DNA of 64,000 nt from NCBI GenBank assembly GCA_029721515.1, contig CM056562.1, positions 9,970,767-10,034,766 of the forward strand, written 5' to 3'. A program made the position numbers and the translations under genes. Below the pieces are notes generated by a model. It was not told where the DNA came from. It made no database searches and saw only the letters and a program-made list of their open reading frames with translations. Shown one piece after another: positions 25,401 through 40,400 of this stretch. This DNA is from Synanceia verrucosa (lineage: Eukaryota > Chordata > Actinopteri > Perciformes > Synanceiidae). Within the stretch, counting starts at the first letter, position 1. Each line of letters opens with the position of its first letter.

Positions 25401-28400
25401 ACTTAAAGTCATTAAGGAAAGGAGAAAGAGGTCAGACGCTCTGTGAGGTGGAGAATCACGCTCCTCCACAGCGCTATCACAACACCATCCAGATAAAAAC
25501 ACCAATACCGTTTAACAGCCATCATATCCTTTGACGCAGTGATGCATCATACTTTACTGTGATGTCATCTTTTCAGGTTTTCTCTTTCCACGCAGCACAT
25601 GAGCAAGTTGTAATAATGGTGATAGAGTTGCCATCGAAATTCTGTGTATTTTTTTTTATGTGTCCTCAATTTCAGATATAGACAAAAGCAGGGTTGTTGT
25701 CATTTCTAGCTGGAATCTGTAAATTTTTGGCTCCTGAAAGGGGAAAACTGTTGCAGACTATTTGTATCAGCTGCACAGTAGCTAACTAGTTAATAAATTA
25801 AAGTAAGCTTCATGAGTTTGGTTAAAAACACCACCACTGTTTGACTTTAAATGAAAGTGTGCTCATAGACCAAGGTTAAGGGCAGACTTCATATCCCAGG
25901 CAAAAAGTGATCATCCTCACCAGCTGCTGATTCATGTAAACCACTCAGAAATAGAGTCTTACCATACTGTCACACAGTTAGTCCTAAAAGACATCTCTTT
26001 GTTTGGTTACTTAGTTTATAAGTAAGACAGAGGCTAGATTTAAGCTTTTTTTGTTTATATTTTCAAACAGTTTGCATATTGGGGAAGTGACTGGGCATAT
26101 TTTGGATAAATCTTAGTGGTTGTGTCGGCTGATGCATAAGAGAGGGAGTGACTTTTGGCAGAAGAGCCATGGATTGTGTGCTCTGCATGGGAGTGATTTA
26201 CAATCTAATGCATTTATTGCTTTTTTTCCTGATGTGGTTAAGTTATCTTTCAAGTTGCTTAAGATCTGAGAAGTCGCTAAGTCGAGCAACAATCTATCAT
26301 TGATAAAGAGTTTCCTGCTGGAGTGGTGCAGGGTTAGGTTACTACTTTATTAGCTAGTTAGCCAGACATAATGTTTAATCCTCAACATCATGCACACTGC
26401 TTCAGATAACTATGTATCTAGGATAAATGCATGCACCATTATCTGACTCCTATCAGTGCGTTCTGACTTGAAATCCTGCATGGGACACTCCCCTAAAAAG
26501 TATAGATACCACTTAACTGTTTGGCTTCTAGGTATGACTGAATATAAATATATATGTATGAATTTAAGCAGAGAAAGGGGAATACATGCTCAGCAAAACC
26601 CTCCCCTTTATAAATAATGGTCTTTGTGCAAACTCAGACAGTCAGCGACACCAATTGCTGCTTGTCATGTAGATCAGTATTGATCCAACAGTCTGAAAGG
26701 CAGCAGAGGTCACGTTTAAGTTAAGGTCAAGTAATGGATTGTTCTGTGTCCCTCTGTCGATGCAACCAACACTTTAATTACACTTATAACATTCAGGCAT
26801 ACAGCGACAGTGTTAGTGCTACCAACCTCTGGGTGATTATCCTCCATGCAGAACAAAAACTCCTCCAATTTCTGCAACAAAAGGTAAATATTTGTTGAGG
26901 CCACACAGTCACAAACCTGCTCATGAATTATTGAAAATGCAATTATGTTGTCTGTGTACTGTATGTGTGCAGCATCATCATAATGAGAACAGGTTGTAAT
27001 TATTCATCACTAAAACTGACAAGAAGAAAATAGATTAACTGGCTCATCTGTACTGCAGGTTTTCTTTGTTAGTATTCAAATGTGTAATTGTACTAAGGAA
27101 GGAGGTAATTACTGTATCTGTTGGAGGAGGCTGGCATATTGTTTTTGGCTTTCGGGCAAGTACATAAGAAGACACAGTAACGACTCATATTATCAGCAAA
27201 GCCTTAATTATTATTTTTAATCAAAAACTGTGTAAGACATGTCCTCATAGCTTTGAAGTCATCATATAATATCTGAGATCATATCGTCACAAACTGGATT
27301 GTCTTTGCTCTCTGCAGTTAGAGTCCATCTCACAGCAACCTATCTGTCACATACTGTTTCCTTTGAGGAAATATTCCTCTGTCGTTGCTGTGTGATGAAA
27401 ACTCTTTGGACATGTGGATCATAGAATATTTAGAAATGTAATGGAAGAAATGGCTGAAATTTAATAATAATAAACACAGTTTCTGTGTTTTTTGGTTAAA
27501 TTGTCAGTTTAAAGTGCTGCTGTCCATTTCCTGTCTTTGATTACAGATGTTTCTTTTCTCCTCTGAAAATTTCTTAGAATTTCTTAGATTCTTCTTATTA
27601 TATTTTGAGCAAATAATTCCAAACCAAAAGTCTGACTCATTTCCAGAGAGAATTACTAAACTGAGTAGAGCTGATATTCGGAAATATTCAAGGATTTACC
27701 TTAAAATGTATTTTATTTTTATTTCTGCTGCATTGCGCTCTAGTGTTCAGCTTAGAGGACACAAAAACTAGAGAGCATAGGATGGAGACAAAAGAGAGAA
27801 CTGGTTGGCTGTCTCACCTTTTTAGTTCTTGGAGAAATGTTAGGAGGGGCCGGGCTTTAGAAGGAGAGAGAAAAGCAGAGAGAAACAAAGGGAAAGCAGA
27901 AAATCATGCACCATGCACTTTGTATAATGTGGTCAGGCAGCGCAGGGAGGAAGACATCAATGTGGAGTTTATATTTGTGGTTGCACAGACAAAGACTGTG
28001 AGAGGAGGTTAAGAGGCTGCACCAGCAGAGAAATTAAATATGAAAATGAAAACCCATAGCTTCCAGTTTCAACACATGATGCAAATGGAAATTGTGCCAA
28101 CAGCACTCTTAAAGATCACTGATATTTGCTTATGGCAGCAGTCCAGTAAATCCATACTGAAATACAGAAATTTGAATATCAACTACTGTTTATAAACAGT
28201 AAACATGATATAAACCACAGTCTGTGAGCCAAACTAACAACATATAGTCTCACAAAAACATGTCTCGCAAGTGTGCTATTTTTTCCATTGGCTTTGTTCC
28301 TATCTCAGACGAGTCTGTCAGACTACGTGGGCGGAGGAAAGTGTGAGGAGAGTTGGACTCTTCCCCAAGGCGGTAGACCTCAACTCACTGTGGGATAGGC

Positions 28401-31400
28401 CGACAGAGAGCGCTTTCACACACACACTCTCTCACACACACACACATTCCCACTAAACACATGTAATCATGTGCAGAAAAAGGCTCTGAAAAATCCATAC
28501 TATGTAGAATGAAACTCTTCCAAGCTAGGCAAAATATTTCCAAATGGTTGCCTCCCCATCGCCCACATTTTCCTCGTTTAGGAAAACCTTTGAGCAAAGG
28601 TGCTAACAGGCCACTGCTCATCTTGCTGTAGCCCACAGACTTTTATATTCTGACAACAGCTAAACGTACAAACTGTCCTCTCCACTCGAGTGGTAAGGCC
28701 GACTTTACTTGAGTTCACATTTCAAAGCATAGTAGAAAGAAGAGTATCTTAAAAGAGGCTGTTCTCATTTGACCTTTCAGTGGCAAAGATGTGTTATTAT
28801 GTGTAGAAAATATGTAAGACTACAGCAACACTCAAGGGAGTCTTTTATATTGAAGATACTGTAAATGTCTGCACGCTTTGATCTGTTCTGCGTTGTGTGT
28901 TATCAAGGCATTGCTGCATTACCTTCGTGAACTCTGAGTTTTGCAAGTTGGCCTCTGGACACCAGCGTCCTCCCAACGCAGTCAGCATGGCACAGTCCTC
29001 TTCTTCTTTGGTGCACGGCCGAGTTGGAGGATAAACTGCTGCAGTGGGGGGGAGGTCTTCGATGTCTCCTCCACTGCAGCTGGGAGTCCTCAACTGAAGG
29101 CCTCGCAAAAACAGGTGACACGCTTCCAGGTCAGCTTCCCAGATCCGCTCCAATCCAGAGCAGCTACAGCTATAGAGACGAACAGACCGGTGCGTTACAC
29201 AGTATCTTACCAATGATATACAATATGATGCAAGATGTGAGAAACATGGCACAACAACATAAGACACAATACAGTAAAATACAAATATGATCAATTAGAT
29301 ATGATGCACTACCTTCACTATTTTACCCTACATATGCATATGTATAGTATGTATTTATAGTCACATCCACTAAACGATGTGGAGTGGCTCCTCTTCATGC
29401 AGTGCACCATGTTGCACCATCATGTTTCTACCCTGAATAGACAAACCAAACACCCCAGAGTGAGGCTTTGGTGTTTTATGTTACCTGAAGGCCACCGTAG
29501 TTCTAAGACACCTGTGAAACTGTGAACTGAAGCTCAGCACTAAAAGAGACATGAGATGTCTCTCAGCATGATAGTGAATAACTGCATTTTCCAAAACGGC
29601 AGAATTTACATATCTCATATCTAAATATGTCTCTAGATTCTCAGTCATCCAGGTTGAGGTAAAGCACAAAGAGCGAAAAAACGAGTCAGCTGGACTGCTT
29701 GAGGTTTGGTGAAGACGTTTCATCCAGGCCTCTGATGAAACAACATTATATTATAATATATTGTGATGACATCAGTCCAACAGCACACAAAATAAATGAA
29801 AAACTAAAAATAGGTGACAGTATGCATGTCCGCTGCTGCATGATGACTGAGCACAGTCGTTGTAAAGGACATCCTTAATAACATCTCTATAATAACGCAC
29901 TGACGACAGAGAAATGAATCATTCAAACTGTGCAGTCCCATTCACAAATGTAATGAACGGCCTCCTTGTAAGCTGCCCTTTCGTTCAAAGAGTTGCCGCA
30001 GTGACAGAGGACATGAGACAGAGTCTGGATGTGTTCATCTCTGCCGGGGTCATAGACCAGGAGTTCAGCGAGAGGACAAAAAGACTGCTTTTTGTTTATC
30101 TTCTTAGTTACAACTCGTCATCCTCTTTCACTCTCATTCACCCCTGACCTCTGTGACATCCCAGACTGAAGATCCCATCAAAAACAGAAGAGAACAATTA
30201 AAGCAGCCACAACTGACTGAATGTATTATTCAGTGGTGTCTGTTCATTGTTCCACATTGAGCTGGTGTGAAAGCAGACATTTACAGTAACACCAGGCACT
30301 TTATGCTACCTGATAGTCCACCATTTTGGGCATACCTCTAGGGCAAGAGAGTGTTGATAGTGAATTAGAAGCAGGTCTTTTTGACTTTCTGAAATGTCTT
30401 TTTCCATATATTTGAATGAAATATTCCTCTGTTGCCTCACATTTCAGACCTTTGACCTTTAAAGTATTGATATTTATTCCTGTTCTTCCTCCAGTGACCT
30501 TTAGATAACAAATCATTCCCAAATAATTGTGGTCCCAGGTGACATTTTAGGAACCAAATCTGTTGATCTTGTCAGGTATTCTACCTTTTGTTGTCTAAAG
30601 AGCAGAATTATTATATTTCTCTGCCTTAATTAATAATTCTTGAGTTTCCAGGAATCCATAGAAAACAAAGTAAATCTGACAGGAGAAGATAAAAAATGTG
30701 TTTTAAACATACAGTAAAAGATGCTGTATACTGTGTAAGAAAATATCAAGTATCATGTATGTTTATCAGAGGGTATGATTTAATTTTTAAAGATAGCTCC
30801 CCTCACTGATTTGTGCCCTCTGAAAGTACTGCTATGATTTTCAGGGACTGAGATAAAATCCAATGCAGTTCTGAATGAATAAAAAATAGCCTCACACTAA
30901 GGCAATTTTTCTGAAGTATGAATTTAAAAATCACATTTTATTGCATTGTTTATATTATCGCAATATACTGAATCCTAAAATCCCTGAATCACGATTCGTA
31001 TTGTATCGTCAGATCCTCGCCAATACACAGCCCTACTCAAAGCAGAAATATACTGACATGTAAGCCTTTATAGTCTGTATTTTTGTTTAGAGAGTGCCTT
31101 CTTGCTGTGCACTTAGATTTGAGAAATTGCTCATTCTCCATCACACATAAACATCCTCAAAAGCAAAATGTACCCAGACAATATTGTTTAATCTCTCCCT
31201 CTGTTCCTTCCACTCTCGGTGATGAGGACCCCTGAAAATTGAATGCCACTTGTTTTCCAGCCCATCTTCTGGCTGAAAAGGCTGCCAACCTCTGTACCCT
31301 GCCAACGCATGCCTCTCAGCCATGCTCTAACCTTCATTTGGCACACAGACAATAGAAAAATTGCTCGGCCCAGCCCCCCTGCCCTCGCCAATTCGCTACT

Positions 31401-34400
31401 CAACGCTGCCGCTTCTGAATACTGCTATAGTGGGGACGCACCCAGCGAGCCATGCCATTGTTATTTGTCTCTTCTGAAGTGGAGAGAGACACACTCAGAC
31501 ATGGGTGGGCACACAAGTGTTAACTTACACACATACCCATAAATCATTTTCTGCAGGGATCCAGTGTTGTACAAAAATTCCTCTAAAAATGTCAAAGTCG
31601 GCCTCATTTATCACAAAAGCTACTCTTCAGCGACATCCACGATTCATTACAATTTACTGGCGCTGGCATTAGGGCTCTATGTACTAGAAATGCAGACAAC
31701 ATGTCAGCTGCTAAGCATCGCTGTGATGGTGGACTCCTGGTGTCCTCCGCTGTGAACTCCTCTCCCAGGGGTTAATTGGTGGCAGCCGCTTGGCCTGCCA
31801 TGTGACGGTGGCAGGGTGTGGGTGTGCTGCTCCGCTGATGGCCTGGTAATAAGAAGGAGAGACAGGCAGGCACAGTCCCTCTACAGGCTCTCAGCCACCC
31901 TGAGGGACTGCTGACTGACAGGACTGCTCTTTCTCCTCAAGGCATTACAGGCGAGGAAGGATTATAAATATAACTGTTGAAGGAAGGAGCAGCAGCCGGT
32001 CCTGCTGGTAGCAGTAGACTCAGGTAGACCTCTCCAGAGTGAAAAGGTTCACACACTGTCTGGCCAATACTCTGAACTCAACCCACCATCAGGTCTCACA
32101 CATGTATACAGATGACAGACTGTAAAAAAACAGCCCCTATCTTCTGTCACAGCTGGAGTTCTATCTAAAGATCAATCATTTCTCTCAGAAATTACCTGAA
32201 TAAAATGAAATCAATCTGACTTTCATGTGTAGTCTGATGTCAACTCTGCTGAATTTTAGGATATAACCAGAATTCACGTGTTAGAGAGGAAATATGAGAT
32301 GGTAATGTTTGTACCTTAATCTCATAGCAGTATTTCTGAGGAGAGGTGCTAATAATATGGTAAAATACGAAGGAGTGACTATTGGATGAGGTGTGATGGT
32401 GAACTGCACACTTTGTGAGGTGGGGGGATTTGGCCTGATGTCTGGGGGAGGTTTTTACACAACACAGCTGAGCAACCATGGTCCCTTTGTTCCAAAGACT
32501 TTATGTTACTGTTATGTACGTTCTCAATTCTGTACATTAATAGTGATAATGTTTTTTTCACACCTTTCTCAGAGGCTTTCAGTGAGAACATGTCTTGTCT
32601 GTGTATTTTAATGACTTCACCAGTTGCATTGTGTCCATTAAATATGATAAATGACATCCAAATCTCAACAGAGGAATCCATAAATGTAGGAAATATTCAA
32701 GAGGCATTTCCTAATGAAACATCTACATAATGTATTAAACAACTGTGCTACTGCTAATCTGAATATATATTTTTTTTTGTTCTGGTGACACACTTACAGC
32801 ATCTGCGCTGTTCGAACATCCTGCTCCAGTCTTTAGCAAGCAAGAGATAATTGGTTTTTTCAACACCATCAGTCTCCACGGAGACCAGACATCTCACCAG
32901 TACTAATCTGCCTCTCTCCTCCGCTCCCCCCTCCTCCTCTCCTCACCTCCCATCACCACAGCACTCCATCAACAGTAATGTACATTAGAGCTGACTGACA
33001 AAATGTACAGTGGCTGATGGATGCAAGTGTGTGACTGTGCGTGTGTATATATCCACATGTGGGGACCATTACCCATTTAATCAAGCTGAATATGTGTCAC
33101 TGTGCCAAACTGGGACTGGGGGAAGCTACTGGTCCTCGCCTGAAGGCAAAGCTGCACTTGTGATTTGATCTGGACTGCCTGTGGTTATGGAAGCTGATCC
33201 AAGGCTGGAGGGCCAATCAATTAATACAGAGCAGGACAATTAGTTTACAGTAGCCAATACCCAATAAACTGTCCTTTAATGTGGTGCTTTTCATTTCACT
33301 AGTGATGTGGTTAGAGGTTTGTGATGTAATAAATAAAGTATCTGTTGGTGAAACTAAAAGATAGGATCTCAGAGTGTAGTACAGAGGAGCTCTGATGCAA
33401 TAAAAGAGTAGCTATAAGGCACCCAGTAGCCAGGACATTCAATTATTTATTTTTATGTTTATTGATACTGGTAGCACAATCTTGGATTGTTCTCTAAAGT
33501 TTACAGTGAGAGAGAATATGACAAAGGGTTTTTCACTGATTTAGACATGACGTTGTATGAAGTTGTACTGTGACTCTGGAGTTTTCTAAAATATGAAAAA
33601 ACAGCCACAACGATGTCATTAGGGTTATCTTAGCTGATGCTTGTAGATTTTTTTAATAGTAATAATATCATATGCATACCACTTGAGTTCTTACCTCAGT
33701 AAACATTTAAAACGTCTCAATGGCTGGTTTGAAAGAGAACAGGAGGAAGAACTGATACTGACGGCTGTCTGTTCTTCATTCTCTTTTACCTTCCCTCAGG
33801 AATATTACTTATTCTTTGACTTTGTAGATTTGTCTCCATCCATCCATCCATTTTCTACCACTTATCCTCACATAGGGTCATGGGGGGCTGGAGCCTATCC
33901 CAGCTGTCTTAAGGCGAAAGGCAGGGTACACCTTGGACAAGTCTCCAGCTCATCGCAGGGCACTGTCTCCATGTCATAATATTATTTAATAGAGTCTGCG
34001 TAGTGCTGTTGTAAATGTTACTGTTGCTGCTCTAAAAAGAATATTCAGTTGAATTTAATTAAACAATTTTTTAAACAATGAAGAAGAATAGAGCTGAACT
34101 GATGAGGAGTATTACTGAGAGATGTAGTGTTGATTAATAACCATCCCTGTTAAAAATGACCACAAACCAATGGGTGACAACTTCTTAAATACAGTCTATG
34201 GTCACAATCTGGTCATGTGGGATCTGCATTCACCAAACAGGGTCTAACAAACTACTATCTTGTGAATGTATACATGTATATATATACACACACATATGAC
34301 TGACTCCCATCCAGAGAGTTGACCCTGCATCTCAAAGGATGCTCACTCACTCACTAAAACATGGGTCAAGCAGACATACAGCATCTCTGATAATATAGGC

Positions 34401-37400
34401 TTTTCCTGGCTCAAAGTAAGCCTGGGCGACCCAACCTCCTTCCCCAAAACATTTAAAAAAAGAGGGTGAGTAGAAAACACAGTTCATGTGCACCAAAAAC
34501 ATCACCAGCTCTATTCATCCATCTATAAAACGGTTCCAAAATAATGAAGAGCCGATCACATTGCAGCACCTCGGTGCTGTCTGTCGATGGAGACTGGGTC
34601 TAAGCAGCTGATCTGCATAAGGAAGCAAAATGTGTGTATAGCATCAACAGTTGACTGGGTTTCACCACTCGAAAAAGTCTGAGTGACGGGTTGACGACCC
34701 CCCCCCGTAACACAACAGCTCTGTCCTCAGTGATTTAGGTTTAGCTTTTGTCTAAAATGGTTTCCACAGAAGAGGTGTAAACTAAGCTTAAGTGGAGGTA
34801 AAAAAATAGAAGGCATGGAAAATATGTGAGGAGGTGGTAAGAGGAAGACAAATTGTGCAGGTGAGAGACAGAGTGAAATGTGAGAAAGGGGCTCTGAGAC
34901 AAAAGGTGTGAGTGCATGATGCGATGGGTGATGTATTGTGGAGATGATGCTCTGGTAGAGGAGAGAGTACATTCCTTGGAGGCTGTTGCTCTGTTTGTGT
35001 CTTCTTTTTTACCCCTGATTGAGTCTTCATGGGACAAATCACTTACCTGTGCAACCTGTCTTCCAACAGCTTGATGTACTTGGTTGTGTTGTCTTTGAGT
35101 CGGCTTTCTGTACAGAGAGAGAAGCAGAGAGAACGCCAGCCTGTTAGGTACACTTCATGTACAGCCTTCATTAGCCATGGTCGGGTCTCCTAGCAACAAA
35201 TGCCATCTTTAATACCATTAAAAGTGACTCGTCACTGGCAATATTGTGCATGGGCTCTGTTAGGAAAGGTATCAGTAATTACAGCTGGTGACGGCCTTGT
35301 GCTCAGAAGCTGCAACAGTACAGGTTCAGTACAAAGGCCCAGCTGGCTTTCTCATAAGACAAACACACAATTGAGGAAAAATCATTCCCACCGCTCGAAG
35401 AGGGGATAAAATTGGAGACAGCCTGAGGATAAAAGGGGATTCTGACATGGCATAGGTCCTTATACAGTGCCAAATTTTCTGTAGGGCATGGAGTTGGATG
35501 GATAGCTTATGTTGCTTCCTGCACCCTTCTGCCAGCAGTTAGCAGTGCCTGAGGAGGCAGACGCAGGCCGGCTGAGCGTTAGTCAGGATGGAGAGGAGGG
35601 CAATCTGAGCACTCTTAATGAGCTCATGTATGAAACATGAGAATATGCCCCCCGCAGCAGCAGGCCTTTGAACACAATAGGATGCACTTATATCAAATTG
35701 TGCCACATATATGTGCACACAAGCTATAAAGTTCAATACAATCCTCCTCCTCCTTCCCACTGAAACACACATACAAAGCCGGCCTCATGAATCTGCCTAT
35801 CCCATCTGATCAACTCATCCACTAGAATCACTGCTTTGCTTTTCCCACAGTCAGTCATTCAGAGAGGTCATGAAATGACTGACAGACTAGGAATAAATAA
35901 AAAAAAACAAAATCTTAGACATCAGATCTCTGCTACACACAACTGTAGACATGTCTTGCTACATACTTCATCGGTTACCTGTTCACTTTATAACACAATG
36001 CAAGAAAGGAAATTAACTCAATTGGTGAGAAAAACAGGTCCACATTTGGTGGTATTTTCTTTATTTTCAACAGTTACATAAGTAGATTGTTACCACTCCT
36101 ATGAAGCTACTGTTGGTTAGCTTAGCTTAGCTGAAAGACTGGAAACAGAGAAACTGCTAGCCTGCACACCACCACATCCAAGGCTAATTAATAATTACAT
36201 GTTAATTTGTCAAAAAAAAAGCCCAGACATATAAATAATAATAATAATAAACTGACATACTATATTAATATCTCTATATTTTCATATGGACATGTTCCTC
36301 CATTTCCAGTCTTTATGTTGAACTAAGCTTCATATTTAACACACAGACATGAGAGTGCAATGAAACTCAGTTAACTCGCAGGGGAGAAAGTTGCAAAATG
36401 CCAAACAGAGACATTTACTTACCACTGTTAAAACATATGAAGACACCATTTTGAGGAAACACAATTCAAATGGTTAGAAGCTACTCTAATGTAATACCAC
36501 TTAGCTGGCTCACACAGAGAAAAAGTCACTTAATGGGCTGCACTGAATCACACTGGGGTTTGAAATAAATTTGTATCACTGTCTTCATGGCAATTATTAG
36601 ACAGCATCAGCTCCAGGATGAGACAAGCTGGGGCTGGCACAGCAGGGTGAAAAGGAAAAAGTCTTTGACTAAGCGTTTGTGACACATACACCTAATCCTG
36701 TTCATACCATGGGATGGAGATAGTCAGGTTATTTATAGGGGTTGCGTGTTGTGTGTCATAGACAGAGAGCTTTTTTCCAGAGTCGTTTTCATTCAAAGTG
36801 GCCAAATCTGCTCAATCAGAGGGGAAGACGGAAGCCGCTGGAGTTGCTATCACATATCTGGAGAGCAGATCTGGTGTATGTGGACCAGACAGCTCACTTA
36901 TCACCTCTCTAATTGCTATGTGAGATCCTATCCCACCTGACAGAGCCTCCCATGTCAACTTCCATTCATGCTGGCTCCGTTAGGCAGCGTGCAAGGAGAT
37001 AGCCCTTGAATAATATATGGGGGGCATTAAGCCTGACTTCAGATGGCACAGAGCATGTACAGATATGAGATGACTAAGTAGGCTGCAGCTCAAACAAGAG
37101 CAAGAGCCATATTTAGAAATAATATATTGAGAGGGTTAGAAAGAGTCAATACGAAAGGCAGATGAAGGAGATACGACACAAGTGTATTAACCTCATATTT
37201 ATTCCTACGCTGATATCGAGAGGCAGTGCGCCATCCTGTCGCCATGCCAACCAGTGGCAAAACCAGCGATCCTCTTCGGGCGTGACAGATGAAAATAATC
37301 TTTTCTTTATAGAATGGGACAAGACATCAAGCAGCAGTGCCTCCTCCTGCGCAAAGTGGAACCAGAGCGCAGGGTGATATTGCCACTTCCTGTAAGTCAA

Positions 37401-40400
37401 TGGGAGGCTGCTGTCATTGGCAGGCCATGCAAATGAAAGTGGCACTAAAAAGCCCATAAAGAGGAGAGCCAGTCTGTTAGTGCCTAATACATGTGGCAGT
37501 ATAGGAAACTTTACAAAGGCTTACAGAGCTTCCCCTCACACCAGTGAGCTCAGCAGGTGCTAAACATCACTGATTGCTGCCAAGGACCCCAGCCACAATC
37601 GAAGAAGCCATTCATTCATAACAGAACTGAGACACTAAAGACAGATGATGAAATTGCATTCCTGCTTGTTGCGAAATGGAAAAAAGAAGCTATTTGCTTA
37701 CTATAGGTCAATATACTCATTCATTATTCTAATGAAGAAATAATTATTTCAGCTAAATAGATTTAAAGTTGTAAAAAGACAAAGCTGATGATTACAATCA
37801 GCAGTGTGTAGACAGACAAATGGAGCAGATATATCACACAGTGATGCACAATTCCCAATGATGAAGTTATGGGCTTTAATGAGCCTGCAAAAGTTAACGA
37901 TGGCAGCGCGTTTGGATTTGCTGCTGCATTATGAGCATTTGAGCAGCTCACTAATTGAAAGTGAATAATGCAGCCGTTTTTTCATTGCCTTGTAACAATA
38001 AAAGCACCCAACATCTGTGAGGCCTTCGCATTGTCAAACAAATTAGAGGCGGCTCCGTGCTAACGCAGCACCGCCGATGTGCGTGTTAGAAAAGCCTGCG
38101 CATAATAAGGCAGAAGAGAAATTGTGTGTCTTTGTAATTGAGTTGAAGAAACCGACTGTGATTAATGTGTTTAAGCTCGGCTCGGGCTGTTTGAGTGCAA
38201 CAGCACTGCAGGTAACGCAAACACGCAGTCAGCATATGCAGACACTCACGTTGTGTGAATGTATCTGAACTTAACAGCAGTCAAGCTGCAGAGCTAACGA
38301 AGGACGAGAGACAGGCTCATACAGACATTCAATAACCCATGATGCTTTAAGGCTGTGGGATCACAAAGCATAGCAGCACACAGATTGCAGTTGGCATGGC
38401 ATAACATATTGTGAAGCTATGCACGAATGCACAACAAAAAGAATCATTTGACAAAAAAATTGGCTGTGTGTACAAAATCTGCGCTTGGGTGGACATTTAC
38501 ATTTCAGCTCTAGGAACTGTGTTGCTGCTCTGACTGGAACGTTAGACATGCTCACTGTCATTTTAACTCTAATCAAGTCACAACAAGGCCCAACTCTCTC
38601 AAAGTGTGCAGCTATAAAAGCTCTAAAACACTGTCTCAGAAGCTCACCTGCACATAGTCCTGCTCCATTAAACTGTCATCTTGTTATTTCCTCTGCATCC
38701 TTTGGGAAACTCCATTAGTACCAGGCTGATGCAATTTCCACAAAAAAAACTCCACTGAATAGTTTTGCACGCTGCTCTGTGAGGATGTAGCCTACTTAGA
38801 CACAGTGGTGCCTTTAAAGGTTCCTTATGCAACATGCAGAGCATTAATATAGCAGTGAATAATGATTTTCTATGTACAGGTAGTATAGACCAGTAATACC
38901 TACCTGAGAATGAAGTCGCTCTCCATCTGTGTGTGTTGTAGTCCAAGCTTCTACTTGCTTTTTTCATGCTGGACCAGCCGGGCATGCTTATGATTGTGTC
39001 TGTGCACATCAGCAGCCACACTGGCTCACTCATATACTGTAGCTGATAAAGCCACCTGACCAGCAGGGTTAATACTGTTAACTCTGTCAGCACTGTTGCT
39101 ATGCTTTCACTGCACCATAGCTACAAGGCCGCTTCATCTGTCATAAACTGCTTTCACACTGAAATTAGCAGGATGATGCAAGATTTTCTAAACCTGATTG
39201 ACCTGGGATTTTTGTGCAGTGTGAAAGGGGCTATATAATGTTCACTCTATGTAGTATAGTGGTTCCCAAACCCCAAAAAGGGGGGAGGGTGTAATAAAGA
39301 GTTGCAAGGGGGCTTGAGGCATACGTTTACATTTTTTCACTCATATATTGTCCCCTGACAGCGTGTGGAGGCAGAGACAGCAGGATGCGTCAAAAGTATT
39401 AAAAAAAAATAAAATAAAAAAAAAATAAACCCAAAAAAAAATCAAGGGGGTCTCAGTAGAAAAGGTTAGGGAACCACTGGTGTAGTGTGTCAGCATGCTA
39501 ACATTTTTCATTTGCTCAGCAAGAAGGTACCGGGTTCGAATCCCCTTTCTGTGTGGAGTTTGCATGTTCTCCCTGTGTCTGTGTGGGTTCTCTCCGGGTA
39601 CTCCGGCTTCCTCCCACCATCCAAAAACATGCATGGGGATTAGGTTAATTGGCTAATTTAAATTGACCGTAGGTGTGAATATGAGTGTGAGTGGTTGTCT
39701 GTCTCTGTGTGTCCTGTGATGAACTGGAGACTTGTCAAGGGTGCCTTTCGCCCTAAGACAGCTGGGACAGACTCCAGCCCCCCCGTGACCCTATGAGGAT
39801 AAGCGGTAGATAATGGATGGATGGATGATTCAGAAGCGTATGTATTGTTGCATTGTGTATTATCGCTCTTCAAACTGACTGCCGTAGGAAGCAAATGTTG
39901 CAAGAATGCACTGGAGTGACAAAATAGCAGCACACCATTAAAAATGTGTTATATTTTGACTAATCTAATCACAATTAATGTGTTAACGCTGACAGTCCTG
40001 GTTTCATGTCATTGGTTTTGCATAAACCAAGTTTACTGATGGTACTAGATAGAGAGTCAAATGATTATCCATCCAGTAGTTGAGGAGCTATTTCTTCAAC
40101 ATTAAGCTCCTTTTCTGTCGTGTGGAAATGAAATGGATTGATGCAGTGGTGGAAGCCATAGTAGTGGTACCACAATCAACTTCCCTTTGTTTTTATAGTA
40201 ATTTTGATATGTGTGGACTCTATGAAACTTGCAATTGAATGACATCCTCTACTGATTTACTGAATCACAAGACAGGCAGAACTTCAGAGACAAAAACCAG
40301 GAAACATTCTCCTAGCTCCACTTAACTACAACACGGCTCTCAATCATTCAGATGCACTTCAGGAGAAGAAAGAGGCAGTCATGAATAAATCATATATGTC

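Larger units (their letters stand above)
21462..26826 (-). other. disc1: disc1 intron 12
   Basis: 5365 nt, GT-AG (GAG|GTTGGT to TTGCCAG). It holds the full SINE with target duplication and two AC microsatellites. The rest shows nothing recognisable. Confidence 0.85.
29164..35046 (-). other. disc1: disc1 intron 10
   Basis: 5883 nt, GTAAGT to TGTAG. Contains repeat fragments at 29625 and 30880 and a truncated SINE at 33837; nothing else is assignable. Confidence 0.85.

Noticed and set aside
28845..28922. Extension of the exon 11 frame (VMQQCLDN...)
   Set aside because: Lies beyond donor GTAATG; the next exon in phase gives the human-like LEE motif.
38668..39093. 141-codon open frame on the minus strand
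   Set aside because: Inside disc1 intron 9, hydrophobic/mixed sequence with no family resemblance and no fitting phase for an extra disc1 exon.
39520..39560. Possible tRNA gene (GGTTCGAATCC-like box)
   Set aside because: It is the B box of a SINE; no cloverleaf forms and the head is degenerate.
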